Below, in pieces: positions 11,538-21,984 of a stretch of 64,000 nt of DNA. Under the pieces are notes generated by a model. The model was given only the letters and a program-made list of their open reading frames with translations, was not told the origin of the DNA and did no database searches. Origin of the DNA: Ectobius pallidus (lineage: Eukaryota > Arthropoda > Insecta > Blattodea > Ectobiidae). Both the position numbers and the translations under genes were made by a program. How positions within the stretch are numbered: position 1 is the first letter of the stretch; every line of letters begins with the position of its first letter. The DNA lies in contig CAXKWD010000002.1 in assembly GCA_964059195.1 (NCBI GenBank), positions 153,901,042-153,965,041 of the forward strand. The letters run 5' to 3'.

Positions 11538-14101
11538 ATGGGTGACAACAGTGATTCTTGTGATTGTGTAATTGAAGACGTATTAACAAAGAAATTTAGT
11601 CTGCGTTCAATCGAAGAGAAAACCAATATAATTGAGAAGGGTAAACCGAAACCACTTCTTTCTTTGGAAACCAAAGTGAAAACATTTACAAGACACTTCA
11701 GTGAACGTTTATATGAGTCTGTGCCTTGGTTGTGCGGTTGTAAGAAACTACAAAGAATGTTCTGTTGGCCATGACTTTTATTTTCGAAAGAAAAATCAGT
11801 GTGGAATACCACCGGTTTTGCTGATCTTAATAACTTGCATAAGGCACAAAAGCGACACTGTTTGTCAGCCAATCACATAGCTTGTCTTAAGGAGTGTCAT
11901 TTATTTGGAAAAAACAAAAGAATTGAATTTTCCTTAAGTGATCAGTACAGGCTTGCAGTGGAAAAGCATAATGAAAGCGTTAGGCAAAATCGCCGAATAT
12001 TAGGCCATCTAATTAACGCTGTTTGCTTTTTAGGTTCACAGGGTCTCGCTTTTAGGGGGCATGACGAAGGGGAGTCATCTTCCAACAAAGGAAATTATGT
12101 AGAGTATTTAAATACAATTGCGCTGTCCAACAATGAGTTGAAAGCTCATTTGAATGACTCAAAAACATTTCGTGGTACGTCACCTGATATACAAAACGAT
12201 TTAATATTCTGTATATCAGAAGTAGATGTCAGGACTAACCGACGTGGCCCAGCGCGCATGCAGCCTGAAGTGGAAGTGGGGTGGTCATGTAGCGAGACTT
12301 CCAGGTACCAGATGGGGAAACATCTCTACTGTATGGGACCCTAGGATCGGCAAAAGGGAGAGAGGAAGACCAAGAACGAGGTGGGTAGATTTCTTCAGAA
12401 GGCGTGCCGGGGTACACTGGTCCAGCGTAGCAAAGAACAGAGATGTCTGGAGAAGCCTACACACCGAGTTGCTGGAAGAAGTTTAGTGAAAGTGAAGTGT
12501 TTACCAAGCTCATATGGACCAGCTCACCATATGAGATTCTAACCGAGCTACCCCTCATCAGAGGGAGGCCCTAGCCCTGAATGGGACACATGTGGCTCAT
12601 TCATTCATTCATTCATTCATATCAGAAGTAATGACCAGTGAAATTAAGAAAGAAATATCAGGAGCACCATTTGTGGCATTAATACTAGATGAAACTTCAG
12701 ATGTAACCATGAAGTCACAGCTATCTTCCGTTCTTCGTTATGTAAGTAGAGACGGTAGAGTGGAGGAAAGATTTTTACATTTTAAGGATGTAAGTGCTGA
12801 TCGCACTGCCAACGGTTTATACCAACATGCAGTAGAGGCCCTCAAAGATTTCCAGTGCGATTCTAAATTAGTGGCGCAAACATACGACGGTGCTGCAGTA
12901 ATGACTGGTGAACATAATGGCCTTCAGGCTAAGATTCGAGCGCAGTTTGGGCAAGCTATTTTTGTTCACTGCTATGCCCATAAGTTAAATTGGTGCTTTC
13001 TCAGTCTGCAAGCTTTATAAAGTCGGTTAGCATTTTTTTTGCTACTTTGCCAGCCTTTGGAAGTCTTCTAAAAGATCCATTGCCCTAAATGAACATCTAA
13101 ACAAGAGGTTTCCTGCAATTGCTCCTACACGATGGCAGTATCATAGTCGTTTAGTAGAAATGATTCATCAAAACAGATCCCATATTGAACAGCTGTTTGA
13201 CGGTATTGTTAAAAATAAGAGTGAATGGGATTCAGAAACCATTGTTTCTGCCCAAGGTCTGCTGACGACTATAAAGGGATTCAATTTCAATTTCTTTTTA
13301 GAAATATTTTCCTTAATATTTCCATTTTCTGATTCACTATTCAAAGTACTTCAGACAAAACTAAATTTTATCTCTTTCTGTATGCGAAAGATTGAAGACT
13401 TTAAACGTCATTTGCAGAAACTTCGTGAGAATTTTGATTCTGTCTGGGAAAAAATGGAAGTATTTTCGTCTGAACAGGATTGCTCCCAAAAATCTAAAAG
13501 AATTCGCATAGATTCAATTCCTGGCGAAGATAACAAATCTTCATACAAAAGACTTTTTTTACGAAGTCATTGATGTGGTATCTCTGAATATTTCAACCAG
13601 GTCTGCAGAGGTCCCCAGACTGACATTTTTAAGTCTCCTTGACAGTAGGCAGTTTCAGAGTTTTCAAACTCAGTTTCCAGAATCTGCACTGGAATGCTTA
13701 CAAGAAAATTATGGAATCCATTTCGACATTGCTATATTGAGGAGTGAACTTTCTGTTGTTTATTGTGATTCTGATATGGCGAAGGAAACTGTTTATGATC
13801 TTCATGAATACATCCGGACCCTTGACTTAAGAGCAGTTTTTCCTCAAACATACAAACTGTGCAGTCTAATCTTAACAATTCCAGCTACAAGTGCAACAAG
13901 TGAAAGGTCTTTCTCTGTGTTAAAAAGGATTAAAAATTACCTGAGAAATTCTCAAACTCAGAAAAGATTAGCGGCATTCGCATTGTTAAACATAGAGAAG
14001 GCTCTGCTGAATGGATTGAGGAGCAGACACACATTCGAAGATGACGTCATAGAAGTATTTATCGGGAGAAACAGGAGAATAGAGCTGACCTTCAAAAATT
14101 A
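11538..14101 (+). pseudogene. hAT transposase, ZMYM/THAP12-like type (broken)
   Basis: Cut-and-paste transposase. The start MGDNSD at 11538 is followed by a TTF-type zinc finger (11730-11860), then an RNase H-like core with LDETSD (near 12690) and TYDGAAVMTG (near 12890), HCYAHKLNW, and the hAT C-terminal dimerisation region TSATSERSFSVLKRIK (13890-13930), whose glutamate completes the DDE set. Breaks: a TGA at 11771-11773 exactly where the finger should have its WPC cysteine, the nested LINE at 12225-12618, a stop after 13017, a frame change near 13570, and other small indels. Family resemblance is to arthropod transposases often annotated as zinc finger MYM-type or 52-kDa repressor-like. 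Confidence 0.88.
12225..12618 (+). mobile_element. RTE-type LINE 3' fragment nested in the hAT transposase
   Basis: Flanked by the 12-bp direct repeat ATATCAGAAGTA (12213-12224 and 12619-12630). It encodes only a C-terminal ORF2 tail with GGHVARLPG, GKRERGRPRTRW and DVWRSL (12235-12486), the pattern common at the ends of RTE-like and 'craniofacial development protein 2-like' LINE proteins. It ends in a TTCAT microsatellite tail. The hAT frame is continuous on either side of the duplication. Confidence 0.9.
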
Positions 14102-14184
14102 AGGTAAGGATTTTAATCTAGCCTTTGCTTTTCCATATGTATGCTATCAGCTTCCCTAATTATTTATAGTGCGCTACGCCACTG

Positions 14185-14886
14185 AAACATACCATACATT
14201 TGTTAACAATTTTCCTTAAAAATCTCGTGCATTCGTTACCCAATATCTTTGTCTAACGAAAGACAGTAGTAATTGGCCACTAGCATGTGAATTTCTTTTG
14301 TGAATCTCTTCTACTATGAGCCTTGTCACATTGTGTTTTGAGGGTAGAACTATAGAATGCTTCTGTTCAAACTCGAATAATATATTTTTCAAACCTCATT
14401 GAACGATGCCTCATTCAATTCCTGTGAGTTAAACCATTTGTTATCTTATTATCAGGGTTCCTGCAGTTATTAATTAAACCTAAGACAGAATGCAAAAACT
14501 CTTCTCATTTTCAACCACAATGAATGTAAGTGTAACTGATTGTTTACTACTTGGCACATTAATGTGACTGGAATAGTAGCTTCTTTAGGATGGTTTCTTT
14601 CTTCATTCTTGATTTCTTCCAATTCTTCCTCAAACCATTTACCTTGATGTTCATAAGTTGCTTGGTTAATCCATTCAGGTCCATAATTTAGATTCCTTTA
14701 AGGTCTGAGATTCTGTTCCTCAAGAGACTAGATCAGTGGGATTATTATTTGTCTTTACATGATTCCAATCTGTAATACTAGTCAATTCTTGGATCTGTGT
14801 GACTCTATTTCCAACATATGGCTTCCAGCGAGAAGGTTTTGAATCCAACCATGCTAATACCACTGTAGAATCAGTCCATAAAATTA
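14185..14886 (-). pseudogene. BEL/Pao RNase H to integrase linker piece
   Basis: On the minus strand, 14886 downward continues the RNase H frame from 19292: a TDSTVVLAW-type segment (the tDS aspartate of RNase H), then WKPYVGNRV and NPTDLVS, followed by the linker toward the integrase zinc-binding region. It is bounded by the Penelope-like insertion on one side and the hAT on the other. Frame disruptions occur in the linker between about 14250 and 14700. Confidence 0.75.
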
Positions 14887-16556
14887 GTTAGTTGTTAAAT
14901 TTTCACTTGACAAGCAAACTTAGATTTACCTTTGGTAATCCGGACGGCCGTTTCGCACTATTTTAGTGCATCATCAGCGGTTTTCGAACTGCTACTGGTG
15001 GGTGCCTGTGTTGTACACCTAGGTGGTGTGGGTGTTGCGTTGGTCTTGAGGTGGGAGTGGGAGTATTTGGCGGTGTTTGAATGTCAGGTATCGTGTCAAA
15101 AAGTGTGTGTGATTTGAAGTGTAGTTGGTCATTCAGTATAGATGTGGGGTGATTTTTTGTGTGTTTATATATTTCTAGTTGTTCTATTGTGTTTAGTTTG
15201 CGACTTTTGTGGAGTGTGTGGAGAATTTCCATGTTCGTGTCTATGTTAGTGTAATTGTGGTTTGTGTCAAGTAGGTGTTCTGCATAATTTGATTTTCTGT
15301 TGTGGGGGTGTTTGAGTGCTTTTATGTGTTCTTGGAATCTTGTTCTAAAGGATCTGCCAGTTTGGCCTATATAGAAGTTGGGACAATTATTGCATTTCAG
15401 TTTGTATACTCCAGTTTTGTTGTAGGTGTCCATTTGTGTGCTTTTCCTTGTTAGGTGTTTCTTTAGTGTGTTGTTCGTTTTGTAGGCTATGTTGTACTTG
15501 AGTTTTTTGAAGGTTGATGCTGTTTTGTGAGTTTTCTTACCGTAGTATGTTAGTGTGATGAACTTCGTTTTTGGTTCTTGGGTTTGTGTGTGTTCTTTTA
15601 GCTTGTGTTTAGTGTTTCTTAGTATTCTATCTACTGTGCTGGGGTTGTAACCATTTTCTTGGGCTATGTATTTGATGGTGTTTAGTTCATTTTTGAAATC
15701 TTCCATCTCCATTGGTATATTGAGTAGGCGGTGAACCATGAAGTGGTAAGCTGCGTGTTTGTGTTGGGCAGGGTGGTTGGATGAGTTATGTATAGTTGTT
15801 ACTGTGGTTGTGGGTTTCCTGTAAATTTTGAATTTGTGTTTATTGTCTGTTTTGGTGATTGTGACATCTAAGAAGTTGATGGCTTTGTCTTCTTCTGTTT
15901 CCAGTGTGAATTTCATAGATGTGTGTATCTTATTGATGTATGTGTGAAGCTGTTCGACCTGTCTTTTGTTCCCATTGTACATCATTAGGACATCATCGAC
16001 ATACCTGTACCAATATATGATTTTGTTTGCGTGTTTATTTACTTCTGTGTTGAGTATGTACTTTTGTTCAAGATTGTGTACATATATTTCAGCTAGTATG
16101 CAGGAAATGGGAGACCCCATAGGGAGGCCTTCAGGTTGTTTGTAGAACTTGCTGTTGTATGTGAAGTAGTTTTGTTGTGTAATAGTTCGTGTGATGTTGA
16201 TTATTTCGTTTATATGTTCTTGTGGAGCCTTGTTGTCTTTTAACATTTGTTCCAGTATTTCAAGTGTTTCTGTTATGGGGACTTTTGTGTATAGGTTTGT
16301 GATGTCAAATGATGCAATTGTTGCGTTGTGGGGAATTTCAATATCCTTAATGTTGTTGACTAATTCAATGTTGTTTTTGACAGCTCTGTGGTTTTTGAAT
16401 ACAATGTTTGATCTTATTATGTGTTCCATGTGTTTAGCTATTTTGTATGCTGGTGCCATTGTGTAGTTGATAACAGGTCTGATTGGGACCTCAGCTTTAT
16501 GAATTTTCGGGAGGGCATTGAGTTTTGGTGCCTCAGGCTTTATTTGTTTTAGATAT
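14887..16556 (-). pseudogene. 5'-truncated Penelope-like RT copy (inverted arm)
   Basis: On the minus strand this encodes about 530 residues identical to the C-terminal two thirds of the plus-strand copy, from YLKQIKPEAP through the reverse transcriptase and GIY-YIG endonuclease to the same stop. The frame stays open through the junction into the plus copy's terminal repeat as far as an ATG at 16624, but those first 23 codons are antisense repeat sequence, not protein. Its 3' end stops at AACTAAC, about 40 bp short of the plus copy's 3' end. Confidence 0.9.
14936..14990 (-). ncRNA. Hammerhead-like ribozyme motif, inverted copy
   Basis: The reverse complement repeats the motif at 19154-19200: CTGATGA (plus positions 14971-14977), a six-pair stem II, GAAA and GTC. 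It sits at the end of the truncated minus copy, the same place as in the plus copy. Confidence 0.5.
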
Positions 16557-16671
16557 AGTGCGAAACGGCCGTCCGGATTACCAAAGGTAAATCTAAGTTT
16601 GCTTGTCAAGTGAAAATTTAACAACTAACTTTTGTAAAAGCAATCAAGAATGGACACTCAAACATACAGTT
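16557..16671 (+). repeat. 5' pseudo-LTR of the Penelope-like element
   Basis: This stretch from TAGTGCGAAACGG to CAAACATACAG is repeated at 19180-19291. The 5' copy begins inside stem II of the hammerhead-like motif and lacks CTGATGA, so no complete ribozyme is present here. The RT reading frame starts inside this repeat (ATG 16650). Confidence 0.85.
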
Positions 16672-19175
16672 ATTTCAACGCCGCGACACGTCTACTCGTC
16701 CATAAATTTCGAACCGCCAGGATGGACTGCCTGAAAACTTCCCTCAACATATCCTTCAACCAACAATGTCTTCATAATAATATCACTCCTAAATACGCCC
16801 GTATAAACATCAAAAACACCTCCCATGCAGCAAAAAAGACAAAACAAACAGCTCAGTTAACATACATAAAAAACAGTATCAAAGAACTATATGCAAAGAA
16901 AGACACACTCAACAAAAAGGCCTACATGCTACACCTACAACTCTCCAACATCCTACACATTACCCAGTTCAATGAAATCTTATCACACACGGAAATCGTA
17001 ACAAATAAAATGGCCCTGAACATAAAACAGAAACATAACCAAAAACTAACGAAGCTAAAAGCCGAACAAAAAATCACGTACACAACAGAGCATAAGTTCC
17101 ACACACAAACACGCAACTTCACAAACGTTCATTTCACCAAAAACGAAATGAACCTCGTAAATAAAGGCCTAAAACACAACATCCAACACAACACCAACAA
17201 ACCATCACATCACTCTAGTGTGATCATAGACACAGAAACTGCAGTACAGCATACTAAAGTACAACACCAAGAGTACATCAGACAAGACATAAAACGAAAC
17301 ATAAACACAACCAGAAACACTAACACCACAACATCTCAGGAACTGAAAACATTACAGAACATCAAAAAGAAACAACAAGAACATAACCTCACATTTGTGA
17401 AAGCAGATAAAGGGAACTGCACCGTAATCATGAACTCTGAAGACATTCACAAGAAAACACTCTCATACTTTGAAGACAACAATATTATAGAACTGCCCCA
17501 AGACCCCACAACACAATACCACACAACAATAAAGAACATCATAAACCAGAGTACACATACCATACCAAACAACAAAAAACCTTATCTAAAACAAATAAAG
17601 CCTGAGGCACCAAAACTCAATGCCCTCCCGAAAATTCATAAAGCTGAGGTCCCAATCAGACCTGTTATCAACTACACAATGGCACCAGCATACAAAATAG
17701 CTAAACACATGGAACACATAATAAGATCAAACATTGTATTCAAAAACCACAGAGCTGTCAAAAACAACATTGAATTAGTCAACAACATTAAGGATATTGA
17801 AATTCCCCACAACGCAACAATTGCATCATTTGACATCACAAACCTATACACAAAAGTCCCCATAACAGAAACACTTGAAATACTGGAACAAATGTTAAAA
17901 GACAACAAGGCTCCACAAGAACATATAAACGAAATAATCAACATCACACGAACTATTACACAACAAAACTACTTCACATACAACAGCAAGTTCTACAAAC
18001 AACCTGAAGGCCTCCCTATGGGGTCTCCCATTTCCTGCATACTAGCTGAAATATATGTACACAATCTTGAACAAAAGTACATACTCAACACAGAAGTAAA
18101 TAAACACGCAAACAAAATCATATATTGGTACAGGTATGTCGATGATGTCCTAATGATGTACAATGGGAACAAAAGACAGGTCGAACAGCTTCACACATAC
18201 ATCAATAAGATACACACATCTATGAAATTCACACTGGAAACAGAAGAAGACAAAGCCATCAACTTCTTAGATGTCACAATCACCAAAACAGACAATAAAC
18301 ACAAATTCAAAATTTACAGGAAACCCACAACCACAGTAACAACTATACATAACTCATCCAACCACCCTGCCCAACACAAACACGCAGCTTACCACTTCAT
18401 GGTTCACCGCCTACTCAATATACCAATGGAGATGGAAGATTTCAAAAATGAACTAAACACCATCAAATACATAGCCCAAGAAAATGGTTACAACCCCAGC
18501 ACAGTAGATAGAATACTAAGAAACACTAAACACAAGCTAAAAGAACACACACAAACCCAAGAACCAAAAACGAAGTTCATCACACTAACATACTACGGTA
18601 AGAAAACTCACAAAACAGCATCAACCTTCAAAAAACTCAAGTACAACATAGCCTACAAAACGAACAACACACTAAAGAAACACCTAACAAGGAAAAGCAC
18701 ACAAATGGACACCTACAACAAAACTGGAGTATACAAACTGAAATGCAATAATTGTCCCAACTTCTATATAGGCCAAACTGGCAGATCCTTTAGAACAAGA
18801 TTCCAAGAACACATAAAAGCACTCAAACACCCCCACAACAGAAAATCAAATTATGCAGAACACCTACTTGACACAAACCACAATTACACTAACATAGACA
18901 CGAACATGGAAATTCTCCACACACTCCACAAAAGTCGCAAACTAAACACAATAGAACAACTAGAAATATATAAACACACAAAAAATCACCCCACATCTAT
19001 ACTGAATGACCAACTACACTTCAAATCACACACACTTTTTGACACGATACCTGACATTCAAACACCGCCAAATACTCCCACTCCCACCTCAAGACCAACG
19101 CAACACCCACACCACCTAGGTGTACAACACAGGCACCCACCAGTAGCAGTTCGAAAACCGCTGATGATGCACTAA
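16650..19175 (+). CDS. Penelope-like reverse transcriptase with GIY-YIG endonuclease (intact)
   Basis: An uninterrupted frame of 841 codons. Penelope-like enzymes resemble telomerase RT and usually cut their target with a GIY-YIG nuclease. The N-terminal 250 residues are basic and helical. Next come KADKGNCTVI, LPKIHKAEVPIRPV, ASFDITNLYTKVP, EGLPMGSPISC and the catalytic YRYVDDVLMM (near residue 490), then INFLDVTI and YRKPTTT. The C-terminal GIY-YIG domain begins at GVYKLKCNNCPNFYIGQTGR with the downstream arginine and HLLDTNH segment. Length and domain order are those of a complete element. The start ATG lies in the terminal repeat shared with the 3' end; nothing in the sequence argues against translation. 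Whether it is expressed is unknown. Confidence 0.95.
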   Translation: MDTQTYSYFNAATRLLVHKFRTARMDCLKTSLNISFNQQCLHNNITPKYARINIKNTSHAAKKTKQTAQLTYIKNSIKELYAKKDTLNKKAYMLHLQLSNILHITQFNEILSHTEIVTNKMALNIKQKHNQKLTKLKAEQKITYTTEHKFHTQTRNFTNVHFTKNEMNLVNKGLKHNIQHNTNKPSHHSSVIIDTETAVQHTKVQHQEYIRQDIKRNINTTRNTNTTTSQELKTLQNIKKKQQEHNLTFVKADKGNCTVIMNSEDIHKKTLSYFEDNNIIELPQDPTTQYHTTIKNIINQSTHTIPNNKKPYLKQIKPEAPKLNALPKIHKAEVPIRPVINYTMAPAYKIAKHMEHIIRSNIVFKNHRAVKNNIELVNNIKDIEIPHNATIASFDITNLYTKVPITETLEILEQMLKDNKAPQEHINEIINITRTITQQNYFTYNSKFYKQPEGLPMGSPISCILAEIYVHNLEQKYILNTEVNKHANKIIYWYRYVDDVLMMYNGNKRQVEQLHTYINKIHTSMKFTLETEEDKAINFLDVTITKTDNKHKFKIYRKPTTTVTTIHNSSNHPAQHKHAAYHFMVHRLLNIPMEMEDFKNELNTIKYIAQENGYNPSTVDRILRNTKHKLKEHTQTQEPKTKFITLTYYGKKTHKTASTFKKLKYNIAYKTNNTLKKHLTRKSTQMDTYNKTGVYKLKCNNCPNFYIGQTGRSFRTRFQEHIKALKHPHNRKSNYAEHLLDTNHNYTNIDTNMEILHTLHKSRKLNTIEQLEIYKHTKNHPTSILNDQLHFKSHTLFDTIPDIQTPPNTPTPTSRPTQHPHHLGVQHRHPPVAVRKPLMMH

Positions 19176-19200
19176 AATAGTGCGAAACGGCCGTCCGGAT
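19154..19200 (+). ncRNA. Hammerhead-like ribozyme motif in the Penelope-like 3' repeat
   Basis: CTGATGA at 19161-19167, stem II 19169-19174/19178-19183 (GCACTA/TAGTGC with AAA loop), GAAA at 19184-19187, a minimal stem III (AC..GT around GGCC) and cleavage site GTC at 19193-19195, with CCG/CGG able to close stem I. This is the core order of minimal type I hammerheads known from Penelope-like elements. One extra T (19168) sits between CTGATGA and stem II, and stem III is very short, so activity may need a dimer or may be lost. Confidence 0.55.
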
Positions 19201-19291
19201 TACCAAAGGTAAATCTAAGTTTGCTTGTCAAGTGAAAATTTAACAACTAACTTTTGTAAAAGCAATCAAGAATGGACACTCAAACATACAG

Positions 19292-19440
19292 CCATAAAAT
19301 TATTTTCATGTTTATCTTCAAAGCCTTTACAGTGACATGTGTCAATTGGACTAAAAGAAGTGCTCCACATAGTTCCAACCTTGGAATTGTAAGTAGTTTT
19401 TAGAGGTGCATCTCTAGATTTTGAACAAAGCAATTGATTA
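19292..19440 (-). pseudogene. BEL/Pao RNase H piece
   Basis: A minus-strand segment between the Penelope-like and TTA-flanked insertions. It contains LLCSKSRDAPLK and, one frame over, LELCGALLL; the latter holds the catalytic glutamate region of Pao RNase H. One small frame change lies between the two, near 19380. Confidence 0.75.
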
Positions 19441-21717
19441 CACAGGTCTGCAACTAAAAAACTGCATAGGATGTCTCTTAATTTTCGTACAGAATTTTAC
19501 TTCCTAATACCTAAAAAAATACCAAAAAACTTCTATCACGTCCATTTTTTGTGTAAGTGAAGTGGTTATATTTATTTTTCATAAAATTTATGGTTTATTG
19601 AAAATCCGGTATTTTATCTTACAAATTCTCATAAACAATTGATTTTTACATTAATTTATTCAATTATAGCTTATCTATACAATATATAATGTTAACTGTT
19701 AGGGGTGAGTGGTGGAGGGGGGGGCGGCACAAGTCAAAGAAGTTCAGTATCGCACATGAAAGTAGAGCCGCCATCAGTAGACACATCGCTTTCAAACTGA
19801 ACAGTGCTGTTGTTTCTATTTCGTAATCATGGCTCCAAGAGGTTGTGTTATGTCTCCTGATAGCTTGTGTTTTATTTGTGGTGAATACACTGTGAAACGT
19901 CAACAGAGAAACATTAATGATTTTGTGAAGAAGGTTTATTTTGCTTACTTCAAATTAAAAATTGGGGATCAATACAAACCATGGGCCCCTCACAAGGTGT
20001 GTAGAAGATGTGAGGAAGATCTTTGTTTGTGGTTTAAGGGTAAGAAAAACTCATTTCGTTTTGGAATTCCTATGATATGGCGTGAGCAGAAAAATCATAC
20101 AACCGATTGCTATTTCTGTTCAGTATATGTAAAGGGATTTAATACAAAAAATAGAAAGAACATATCTTATCCTAACCTTGACCCAGCTATCCGTCCAGTG
20201 CCCCATAGCTCTGAAATACCAATCCCACAGCCACCTTCCAGTTTAGATGAATACTTGAGTGAGTCAGAGGACGAAGACACATTACCTCCCCAGGACGAAT
20301 CTAGCTCAGATTTTTCTGTTGACGAGGGCCTGAACTATTTTCTCAGAGTGAGCTCAATGACCTAGTAAGAGATTTAGGTCTATCAAAAGATGCAGCCGAA
20401 TTGCTAGGTTCGAGACTAAAAAAAAAAAACCTTCTGTCATCTGGTACCTCATTTTCGTGGTATAGGCACCGAGAGAAAGAATTTACTCAGTTTTTCTCCA
20501 AAGAGGGACATCTAGTTTTTTGTAATGATGCACAAGGGCTCATGAAGTGCTTTGATATAGAATATGATTCATCTGAATGGGGCCTATTCATTGATTCGTC
20601 CAAAGCTAGTCTTAAAGCAGTCTTGCTGCACAATGGAAATACTTTTGCATCCCTCCCTATGGGACACTCGGTGCATATGGAAGAAAACTATAACGATTTG
20701 GCCATTATTCTAGAAAAAATCAAATATCAAGACCATCAATGGATGGTTTGTGGGGACTTCAAAATACTAACCATGCTTTTGGGCCAGCAGTCAAAGTACC
20801 CATGTTTTCTATGCTTGTGGGATAGTAGAGCCAGAGAGCAGCATTGGACCAAAAGTGACTGGTCACTGCGAGAAACCCTAAAACCTGGCGAGAAAAACGT
20901 CATCAATACGACTCTGGTTCCACCAGAAAAGGTTTTATTGCCCCCTCATCACATTAAATTGGGGCTTATGAAACAGTTTGTAAAATCACTGCAAAAGGAT
21001 GGGAAGCCAAGTTGAAAGAGGGAGTTTTCACTGGTCCCGACATAAAAAAACTTTTATCCGACTCCCTCTTTGTGGAAAGTATGAATGAGAAGGAAAAAGA
21101 AGCTTGGGAATCGTTCAAGGGTGTAGTGTTAAGATTTTTGGGAAATACTAAGGATCCTGACTACAAAACCATTGTGCATCGTATGATGGCAGCGTACAAA
21201 GCTCAAGGATGCAAGATGAGCTTAAAGGTTCATTTTTTACACTCCCATATAGACTATTTTCCTGAAAACTTGGGAGCTTACAGTGAAGAAATGGGTGAAC
21301 GGTTTCACCAGGATGTCCGTGATATCGAGAGACGGTACCAAGGAAGATGGGATGTCAATATGCTTGCGGACTAATGTTGGATGCTGAAGCGGGAAACCAA
21401 AGATGGAAATCGGAAACGAGTCCGGCGAAGCATCAAAGAGAAGAAGAAAAGGTTTCACAAAAAAGATGAATAAACATAAAATTGTGAATAAATGTCACAA
21501 AATGATGTTTCATTTGTTGTAAAAATTAATATGTTTGATTCATCTTAATACATGAGTGCTTTTTACCAATACTGTGTATCTTTTAGTTTTGCAAAAAAAC
21601 CTTACGTGATAGGGGAAAATGGATGCCATTTTTGGAATCAGTGCATTTTAAAACATATAATTTAGTAAAAATATCTCATGCAGCTGAAAACAATTTTTTT
21701 TTTTTTGCAGACCTGTG
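19441..21717 (+). mobile_element. DNA transposon of unassigned family, CACAGGTCTGCA ends, TTA duplication
   Basis: Inverted termini CACAGGTCTGCA (19441-19452) and TGCAGACCTGTG (21706-21717) are flanked by TTA at 19438-19440 and 21718-21720. The 2277-bp element encodes one degraded multi-domain protein on the plus strand. Removing it with one TTA restores the RNase H frame of the BEL element. A 3-bp duplication and CAC..GTG ends recall CACTA/EnSpm elements, and TTA is also the Harbinger target, but the protein matches no superfamily I can name. Confidence 0.85.
19829..21374 (+). pseudogene. Putative transposase of the TTA-flanked element (three frames)
   Basis: The N-terminal part (19829-20365) has paired zinc ligands: CFICGE, then VCRRCEEDL, then CYFC, followed by an acidic linker. 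The middle part (20401-21015) contains WYRHREKEFTQFF, LFIDSSKASLKAVLLHNG, GHSVHM and MVCGDFKILTMLLGQQ with a CFLCLW pair, then HHIKLGLMKQFVK. The C-terminal part (21012-21374) ends HFLHSHIDYFPENLG..GERFHQDV..RYQGRWDV. Conserved acidic residues in DSS, GDFK and ERFHQD are candidate catalytic positions. I recognise this as a protein type repeated in arthropod genomes under 'uncharacterized' names. Breaks: a frameshift near 20340, and a frame change with probable loss of about 25 codons near 21000. The role as transposase is inferred from its position between the inverted ends. Confidence 0.7.
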
Positions 21718-21984
21718 TTATCAACTGTCCTAAGGTAAATACAGCAACCATAAGCTGCTTCACTAGCATCTGAGAAACCATATACCTCAAAGTTCTGTAT
21801 AGTTCCAGTGCATGTTGCTAATCTGTCAACTTCAATTGTGTTTAGTATATGAAGCATGCCTTTTATGTGATACACTCTTCCTTGAGGTTTTGAGGAAGAA
21901 TATCATCCCACTCCAATCTTTCTTGCCACAATTTTTGCATAAAAATCTTACATTTTATAATTACTGGACCTGATAACCCTAGTA
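21718..21984 (-). pseudogene. BEL/Pao piece joining RT and RNase H
   Basis: The minus strand reads GPVIIKCKIFMQKLWQERL..WDDILP (about 21880-21980), the connector after the Pao reverse transcriptase, then FSDASEAAYGCCIYLRT (about 21735-21790), which carries the first RNase H aspartate. It is flanked by the ORF1-only LINE and the TTA-flanked transposon. Confidence 0.85.

Larger units (their letters stand above)
11132..14184 (+). mobile_element. hAT transposon (CAGKGGCGTAGC ends, 8-bp duplication)
   Basis: Left end CAGGGGCGTAGCTAC at 11132 and the complementary right end GCTACGCCACTG ending at 14184 are flanked by AAACATAC at 11124-11131 and 14185-14192. The 8-bp duplication and CAG..CTG ends are diagnostic of hAT. 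The element is 3053 bp including a 394-bp nested LINE fragment. It landed in the integrase zinc-binding region of the BEL element. Confidence 0.93.
14887..19291. mobile_element. Penelope-like element, head-to-head insertion (partial minus + full plus copy)
   Basis: One insertion of 4405 bp flanked by the 11-bp duplication CCATAAAATTA (14876-14886 and 19292-19302). It consists of a 5'-truncated minus-strand copy (14887-16556) joined to a complete plus-strand copy (16557-19291). The plus copy has a repeat of about 110 bp at both ends (16560-16671 and 19182-19291), the pseudo-LTR arrangement typical of Penelope-like elements. The shared protein region of the two copies is identical, so they arrived together or very recently. 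At the internal junction only a few bases (ATA) are shared. Confidence 0.93.

Noticed and set aside
16191..16466. Hydrophobic 91-codon frame on the plus strand, repeated on the minus strand at 17672-17947
   Set aside because: It is the antisense of the Penelope-like RT in both copies.
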